From positions 1-64,000 of the forward strand of contig JBJXDY010000113.1 in the NCBI GenBank assembly GCA_046154965.1: a stretch of DNA of 64,000 bases. Reading direction: 5' to 3'. Below, piece by piece: positions 60,128-64,000 of the stretch. Every line of letters starts with the position of its first letter. Within the stretch, counting starts at the first letter, position 1. The notes beneath the pieces are model-generated. The model was not told where the DNA came from. It saw nothing but the letters and a program-made list of their open reading frames with translations, and searched no databases. The position numbers and the translations under genes were made by a program. Source of the DNA: DATKFM01 sp046154965 (lineage in GTDB: Bacteria > Pseudomonadota > Alphaproteobacteria > Dongiales > Dongiaceae).

Positions 60128-61543
60128 TCAATCCCTAAGATGCTTGCGGGCCCGGGCAATGGCCTCGCGCACCCGCGCCGGCGCCGTGCCGCCATAGCTT
60201 GTGCGGCTGGCGGCCGAATGGTCAACGCTCAACACGCCGGTCACGGCGGCGGTGATCCGGGGCTCGACCGCCTGCATCTCGGCCAGCGGCAGGTCCTTGA
60301 GCTCGCAGCCCATCTGTTCGGCCTTGCGGACGATGGCGCCGGTGGCGTGGTGGGCCTCGCGGAACGGCAGCTTCAGCTCCCGCACCAGCCAGTCGGCCAG
60401 GTCCGTCGCGGTGGCGAATCCGGCCCTGGCGGCGTCGGCCATGCGGGCGGGCGCCGCCTGAAAGTCGCGGATCATGCCGGCCATGGCGGCGACGCAGAGG
60501 GAGAGATTGTCCGCGGCATCGAAGGTCGGCTCCTTGTCCTCCTGCATATCCTTGCCGTAGCTCAGCGGCAGGCCCTTCATGACGATCAGCAGGGTATTCA
60601 GCGCGCCGATGATCCGCCCGGCCTTGCCGCGCACCAATTCGGCGGCATCCGGGTTCTTCTTCTGCGGCATTATCGAACTGCCTGTCGTGAAGGCGTCGCT
60701 GAGGATGACGAAGCGGAAGCCGTCGCTCATCCAGAGCACAATCTCCTCGGCCAGGCGCGACAGGTGGATGGCCAGGATCGCGCCGGCGGCCAGGAACTCG
60801 AGTGCAAAATCCCGGTCCGACACCGAATCGATGGAGTTCTCGGTCGGCCGGTCGAAACCCAGCGCCTTGGCCGTCCCCTGGCGGTCGATGGGAAAGGAGG
60901 TGCCGGCCAGGGCCGCCGCGCCCAGCGGGCATTCGTTGAGCCGCCGGCGGGCATCCCGCAGCCGGCCCCGGTCCCGCTCGAACATGGCCACATAGGCCAT
61001 CAGGTGATGGCCGAAGGTCACGGGCTGGGCCGGCTGCAGATGGGTGTAGCCGGGCATCACCGTCGCGGCATGTTCCTCGGACCGGTCGAGCAGGGCGGCC
61101 AGCAGGTCGGTCAGTTGCCCATCCAGCCTGTCGATGGCATCCCGCACCCACAGGCGGAAACCGGTGGCGACCTGGTCGTTCCGCGACCGCGCCGTGTGCA
61201 AGCGGCCGGCCGGTTCGCCGATGATCTCCTTGAGGCGCGCCTCCACATTCATGTGGATGTCTTCCAACGCCGTCTTGAAGGTGAATTTCCCGCCCTCGAT
61301 CTCCTGCAGGATCTGGTCCAGGCCGCGCTCGATGGCGGCACCATCCTCGGCCCGCAGGATGCCCTGGCGGGTCAGCATGGCGGCATGGGCCTTGGACCCG
61401 GCGATGTCCTGGGCAAACAAGCGCTTGTCAAAATCGATGGAGGCGTTGATACGCTCCATGATTGCCGCCGGCCCGGCGGCAAAGCGGCCGCCCCACATGC
61501 TGTTGGCGTCGGCGGCGGGCTTGGTTTTCGGATCGGACGTCAT
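60128..61543 (-). CDS. argH: Argininosuccinate lyase
   Basis: A 471-residue enzyme of the fumarase/aspartase superfamily, cleaving argininosuccinate to arginine and fumarate. The superfamily signature GSSIMPQKKNPD lies near residues 281-292, with THLQPAQPVTFGHHLMAY and RSRNDQVATGFRLWV, which contain catalytic His and Ser-loop regions. The length is normal. It heads the argH-lipoprotein-lysA operon and diverges from the TlpA-type gene with only 33 nt between starts. Confidence 0.96.
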   Translation of the reverse strand: MTSDPKTKPAADANSMWGGRFAAGPAAIMERINASIDFDKRLFAQDIAGSKAHAAMLTRQGILRAEDGAAIERGLDQILQEIEGGKFTFKTALEDIHMNVEARLKEIIGEPAGRLHTARSRNDQVATGFRLWVRDAIDRLDGQLTDLLAALLDRSEEHAATVMPGYTHLQPAQPVTFGHHLMAYVAMFERDRGRLRDARRRLNECPLGAAALAGTSFPIDRQGTAKALGFDRPTENSIDSVSDRDFALEFLAAGAILAIHLSRLAEEIVLWMSDGFRFVILSDAFTTGSSIMPQKKNPDAAELVRGKAGRIIGALNTLLIVMKGLPLSYGKDMQEDKEPTFDAADNLSLCVAAMAGMIRDFQAAPARMADAARAGFATATDLADWLVRELKLPFREAHHATGAIVRKAEQMGCELKDLPLAEMQAVEPRITAAVTGVLSVDHSAASRTSYGGTAPARVREAIARARKHLRD

Positions 61544-61576
61544 GGGCTGTGTTTCACGCGGGGCAAGGGCGGATTC

Positions 61577-62179
61577 ATGAACAAGCGGTTATGGGCGATT
61601 GGGGCGGTCCTGGTGGTTCTGGCCGGCGCCGTCATCGCCGTTGCGGCGTATGTTAGCAGGGATACTGCAGATGGCACCGGGGCGGGAAACCTGACGGCTC
61701 CGCCGATTTCCGGCGCCATGGCGCAATTTATCTTGTCCGAGCCGCCACGGCCAGCGCCGGTGGCGGAGTTTCAGGATGCCGAAAACAACAGCGTCAGCCT
61801 GCTGGATTTCGGCGGCAAGGTGGTGCTGCTGAACGTCTGGGCCACCTGGTGCGCGCCCTGCGTCGAGGAGATGCCGGCGCTGGACCGGCTGCAGGCGGAG
61901 CTGGGCGACGAAGGCCTGGTCGTGGTGGCGCTGTCTATCGATCTGGAGGGCGCCAAGGCGGTCCGCCCGTTCTACGAGAAGCACGGGCTCAAGCATCTCG
62001 GCATCTATATCGATTTTACCAGCAGCTTCTCCCAGCTGATCGGCGTCGATGCCGTGCCGTCGAACCTGCTGATCAGCCGGGACGGGCTGTTCGTAGGCAA
62101 GCTGATCGGCAATGCGGATTGGGATGCGCCGGAGGCCAGGGCCTTGCTGCGGCACTATCTGGCGCAGTCGGCGCCATAG
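61577..62179 (+). CDS. TlpA-like thioredoxin family protein
   Basis: A 200-residue protein with an N-terminal membrane anchor (LWAIGAVLVVLAGAVIAVAAY) and a periplasmic thioredoxin fold. The redox motif WCAPC is in LLNVWATWCAPCVEEMPALDRLQAEL near residues 90-115, and the cis-Pro region is VDAVPSNLLISRDG. TlpA-type proteins reduce cytochrome c or copper-chaperone disulfides. It is divergent from argH, a frequent alphaproteobacterial arrangement. Specific partners are not visible here. Confidence 0.92.
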   Translation: MNKRLWAIGAVLVVLAGAVIAVAAYVSRDTADGTGAGNLTAPPISGAMAQFILSEPPRPAPVAEFQDAENNSVSLLDFGGKVVLLNVWATWCAPCVEEMPALDRLQAELGDEGLVVVALSIDLEGAKAVRPFYEKHGLKHLGIYIDFTSSFSQLIGVDAVPSNLLISRDGLFVGKLIGNADWDAPEARALLRHYLAQSAP

Positions 62180-62257
62180 GGCGGTGCGCGCATTGCATCG
62201 GCGGACCGGGAACGCCCGGCTGCCGATTTCGGCCGGCTTCCAAGTGGCGGCGGCCGG

Positions 62258-62443
62258 CTACTGGCCGATCAGGGTCGAGAGATCGAAGGCGACGGCGATT
62301 TGCACCACGAAAGCGACCACGAAGGCCACGCCGATAAAAATGCGCTCCTCGGTGGAGCTCAGGGGGCGCGACGATTTGCGCTTCGTCCGGTTGTTGTCGG
62401 AATTGTTCGTGGCTGGGCGCGACATGGTGTGGCTCGTCATCAT
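62258..62443 (-). CDS. Small single-span membrane protein with upstream CRP-type sites
   Basis: A 61-residue protein (starts at 62443, 62440 or 62425 are possible). The N-terminal half is polar and Ser/Asn/Arg-rich (TNNSDNNRTKRKSSRPLSSTEERI). A single hydrophobic helix (FIGVAFVVAFVVQIAVAF, about 36-53) and a short tail LSTLIGQ follow. No family is recognised. Two TGTGA-type dyads lie about 100 and 180 nt upstream of its start, suggesting strong regulation by a CRP-like protein. Confidence 0.6.
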   Translation of the reverse strand: MMTSHTMSRPATNNSDNNRTKRKSSRPLSSTEERIFIGVAFVVAFVVQIAVAFDLSTLIGQ

Positions 62444-62539
62444 CAGGTTCGGTTTGGCTTTTGATTTCCCCGGATCGGGAGCGGTGCGCCGCGTCCGATC
62501 TCACATGTACAAGATAAAGATTAGTACGGCGTAAATGCG

Positions 62540-62555
62540 AGTGACCGGCATCACA
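62540..62555. promoter_or_regulatory. CRP-type dyad AGTGA-N6-TCACA
   Basis: AGTGACCGGCATCACA differs from TGTGA-N6-TCACA at one base. It lies about 100 nt upstream of the small membrane protein start, a suitable distance for an activator on the leftward promoter. Confidence 0.45.
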
Positions 62556-62621
62556 AGAAAGGCGGATTTTGGGCGTTTTTCTGGCGGCAGTGCCATCCGA
62601 CGCCCGCAATCCATGTCACAG

Positions 62622-62637
62622 TGTGACGACGATCACA
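62622..62637. promoter_or_regulatory. CRP-type dyad TGTGA-N6-TCACA
   Basis: TGTGACGACGATCACA is an exact match to the CRP dyad. It overlaps an adjacent palindrome GTCACAGTGTGAC, so two binding registers are possible. It lies about 180 nt upstream of the small membrane protein. Confidence 0.5.
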
Positions 62638-62796
62638 GGTTGCAGGCTCGCATAGCGCGCCTGAACCGGGGATGAATGGGACGATGACGCCCGAATCAGC
62701 AGCGCCGATGGCTGCAGGTCAGCGGCGACCGTCGATGCCGGACGTGGATTTGAGGGCCCAGGCGGAATTTGGCCCCTGGGCTGGCGCTTGGAATGG

Positions 62797-63669
62797 TTAG
62801 CGCGTCGGGACGGGCGTGCCTGAGCTGTAGTCGTAGAAGCCGCGATTGACCTTGCGGCCCAGCCAGCCGGCCTCGACATACTTAACGAGCAGCGGGCAGG
62901 GACGGTACTTGCTGTCCGCCAGCCCCTCATAGAGCACCTGCATGACCGCAAGGCAGGTATCCAGGCCGATGAAGTCGGCGAGCTCCAGCGGACCCATGGG
63001 ATGGTGCGCGCCGAGCTTCATGGCGGTGTCGATGGCCTCCACCGAGCCGACACCTTCGTACAGCGTGTAGACCGCCTCGTTCAGCATCGGCAGCAAGATT
63101 CGGTTAACGATAAAGGCAGGAAAGTCCTCGGCCGGCGCCGGCGTCTTGCCCAGCTTCACCGCCATCTCGCGGACCGCGGTGTAGGTGGCGTCGTCCGTGG
63201 CCAGGCCGCGGATCAGCTCCACCAGTTCCATCAGCGGCACCGGGTTCATGAAATGCATGCCCATGAACTTCTGCGGCCGGTCGGTGGAAGCGGCCAGCCG
63301 GGTGATGGAAATTGAGGAGGTGTTGGAGGCGACGATGGCCTCGGGCTTGAGGACCGGACAGAGCGCCTTGAAAATCTGCTTCTTGACGTCTTCCTTCTCG
63401 ACCGCGGCTTCGATGACGATGTCGCAGTCCTTGAGCAGGGCGTATTCGGTGCCGACGGTGATGCGGCCCAGGGCGGCGGTTTTGTCGGCTTCCTTGATCG
63501 TGCCGCGTTTGATCTGGCGGCTCATATTCTGGTCGATGACGGACTTGGCCTTGTCCAGCTGGGTCTTGTCGACATCCACCAGCTTCACCTCGTAGCCCGC
63601 CAGCGAGCTGACATGGGCGATCCCGTTGCCCATCTGACCGGCGCCGATGACGCCAACCTTCTGGATCAT
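62797..63669 (-). CDS. hbd: 3-hydroxybutyryl-CoA dehydrogenase
   Basis: A 290-residue enzyme starting at 63669 (MIQKVGVIGAGQMGNGIAHVSSLAGYEVKLVD). The NAD motif GAGQMGNGIA is near residues 9-18. The catalytic His is in MGMHFMNPVPLMELVELI near 135-152. The C-terminal dimerisation domain (LNEAVYTLYEGVGSVEAIDTAMKLGAHHPMGPLELADFIGLDT) is intact. It interconverts acetoacetyl-CoA and (S)-3-hydroxybutyryl-CoA. It follows the etfA gene on the same strand, a typical arrangement, and complements the (R)-specific PHB pathway elsewhere in the window. Confidence 0.95.
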   Translation of the reverse strand: MIQKVGVIGAGQMGNGIAHVSSLAGYEVKLVDVDKTQLDKAKSVIDQNMSRQIKRGTIKEADKTAALGRITVGTEYALLKDCDIVIEAAVEKEDVKKQIFKALCPVLKPEAIVASNTSSISITRLAASTDRPQKFMGMHFMNPVPLMELVELIRGLATDDATYTAVREMAVKLGKTPAPAEDFPAFIVNRILLPMLNEAVYTLYEGVGSVEAIDTAMKLGAHHPMGPLELADFIGLDTCLAVMQVLYEGLADSKYRPCPLLVKYVEAGWLGRKVNRGFYDYSSGTPVPTR

Positions 63670-63713
63670 GGCTCGGCTCTCCTTCCCGGAAGCGGATTGG
63701 GTATCGAGGGGCA

Positions 63714-64000
63714 TTACTTGGACAGCTCGGCTTCGAGTTCCGGCACCGCCGTGAACAGGTCCGCCACCAGCCCGTAATCGGCGACCTGGAAGATCGGCGC
63801 CTCCTCGTCCTTGTTGATGGCGACGATGATCTTGCTGTCCTTCATGCCCGCCAGATGCTGGATGGCGCCGGAGATGCCGATCGCGACATAGAGGTCCGGC
63901 GCCACGATCTTGCCGGTTTGGCCGACTTGATACTCGTTGGGCACGAAGCCGGCATCGACGGCGGCGCGCGAGGCGCCGACGGCGGCCTTCAGCTTGTCGG
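63714..64000 (-). CDS. etfA: Electron transfer flavoprotein alpha subunit, C-terminal part (5' end outside window)
   Basis: The visible C-terminal 95 or so residues contain ASRAAVDAGFVPNEYQVGQTGKIVAPDLYVAIGISGAIQHLAGMKDSKIIVAINKDEEAPIFQVADYGLVADLF. This is the FAD-binding signature of the ETF alpha subunit (QVGQTG and GISGAIQHLAG). The protein passes electrons from acyl-CoA dehydrogenases to ETF-quinone oxidoreductase. The N-terminal part and presumably etfB lie beyond the right edge. The TAA stop is 45 nt from the hydroxybutyryl-CoA dehydrogenase start. Confidence 0.95.
   Translation of the reverse strand, partial: DKLKAAVGASRAAVDAGFVPNEYQVGQTGKIVAPDLYVAIGISGAIQHLAGMKDSKIIVAINKDEEAPIFQVADYGLVADLFTAVPELEAELSK

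Larger units (their letters stand above)
62444..62796. other. Regulatory intergenic region with two CRP-type dyads, no gene
   Basis: These 353 bases separate the small membrane gene (leftward) from the 3' end of the hydroxybutyryl-CoA dehydrogenase gene. They hold AGTGA-N6-TCACA at 62540-62555 and TGTGA-N6-TCACA at 62622-62637, embedded in GTCACA-G-TGTGAC. AT-rich tracts (ACAAGATAAAGATTAG, near 62510-62525) are suited to a leftward promoter. Nothing protein-like is seen. Confidence 0.6.

Noticed and set aside
59876..62179. Plus-strand frame of 767 codons running through argH into the TlpA gene
   Set aside because: Only the last 200 codons, from ATG 61577, are real; the rest is antisense to argH and lysA.

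Overview
This is a GC-rich (mostly about 65-70% by eye) chromosomal segment of an alphaproteobacterium, most likely in or near the Rhodospirillales. The assignment rests on gene content: a complete PHA module with PhaR, ornithine decarboxylase plus homospermidine synthase, an adenosylcobalamin-dependent ribonucleotide reductase (NrdJ), MetX/MetW, ftsEX next to ydcF and plsC, a TIGR02302/DUF4175 protein, an MJ0042 zinc-ribbon protein, DUF2125 and DUF1127 proteins, and the argH-lipoprotein-lysA order. No rRNA, tRNA, CRISPR array or intact insertion sequence was found.

Layout. 1-5.8 kb: a DUF4129-DUF4350-MoxR-DUF58-SpoIIM-RDD membrane/chaperone operon, followed on the other strand by two paralogous membrane proteins (5.8-7.6 kb). 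7.7-12.0 kb: polyhydroxybutyrate module, phaR divergent from a small coiled-coil gene, a compact PhaC-like synthase, phaA and phaB. 12.1-16.3 kb: assorted metabolic genes (amino-acid binding protein, AhpD-like protein, haloacid dehalogenase, EamA exporter, cupin, GST). 16.4-19.8 kb: a three-gene catabolic cassette of enolase-superfamily enzyme, beta-hydroxyacid dehydrogenase and MFS transporter. 20-24.1 kb: a ribose-type ABC importer whose last gene is a zinc deaminase. 24.8-31.3 kb: GrdB/PrdB-like reductase homologue, gloB, a methyltransferase, a BTAD/TPR regulator divergent from an mddA-like methyltransferase, and a DUF1127 gene. 31.4-36.2 kb: metXW, then a tyrosine-type branch (chorismate mutase, aminotransferase, TyrA-type dehydrogenase). 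36.2-38.1 kb: a repeat-rich island with one compositionally odd gene. 38.3-41.1 kb: polyamine genes. 41.2-43.9 kb: DUF2125, EamA, ChaC. 44-49.3 kb: a FecR-TPR-beta-barrel fusion followed by a CHASE2 adenylate cyclase. 49.3-58.7 kb: nrdJ, plsC, ydcF, ftsX, ftsE, zinc ribbon, DUF4175. 58.7-62.2 kb: lysA, a small lipoprotein, argH and a TlpA thioredoxin. 62.2-64 kb: a small membrane protein with two CRP-type dyads upstream, 3-hydroxybutyryl-CoA dehydrogenase, and the C-terminus of EtfA.

The best candidate for an undescribed system is the pair at 43,951-49,319. A single secreted polypeptide joins a FecR domain, TPRs and a plug-less outer-membrane barrel, and the next gene is an inner-membrane CHASE2 cyclase. 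The same window holds three perfect or near-perfect TGTGA-N6-TCACA dyads, one upstream of the mddA-like gene and two upstream of a 61-residue membrane protein. This suggests, without proving, an envelope-to-cAMP-to-CRP route. Other points of interest are a PhaC-like gene overlapping a coiled-coil ORF by about 245 nt, the ABC importer/deaminase operon, DnaA-box-like clusters upstream of nrdJ, a leader ORF ahead of the ornithine decarboxylase gene, and a family of 11-5-11 intergenic palindromes.
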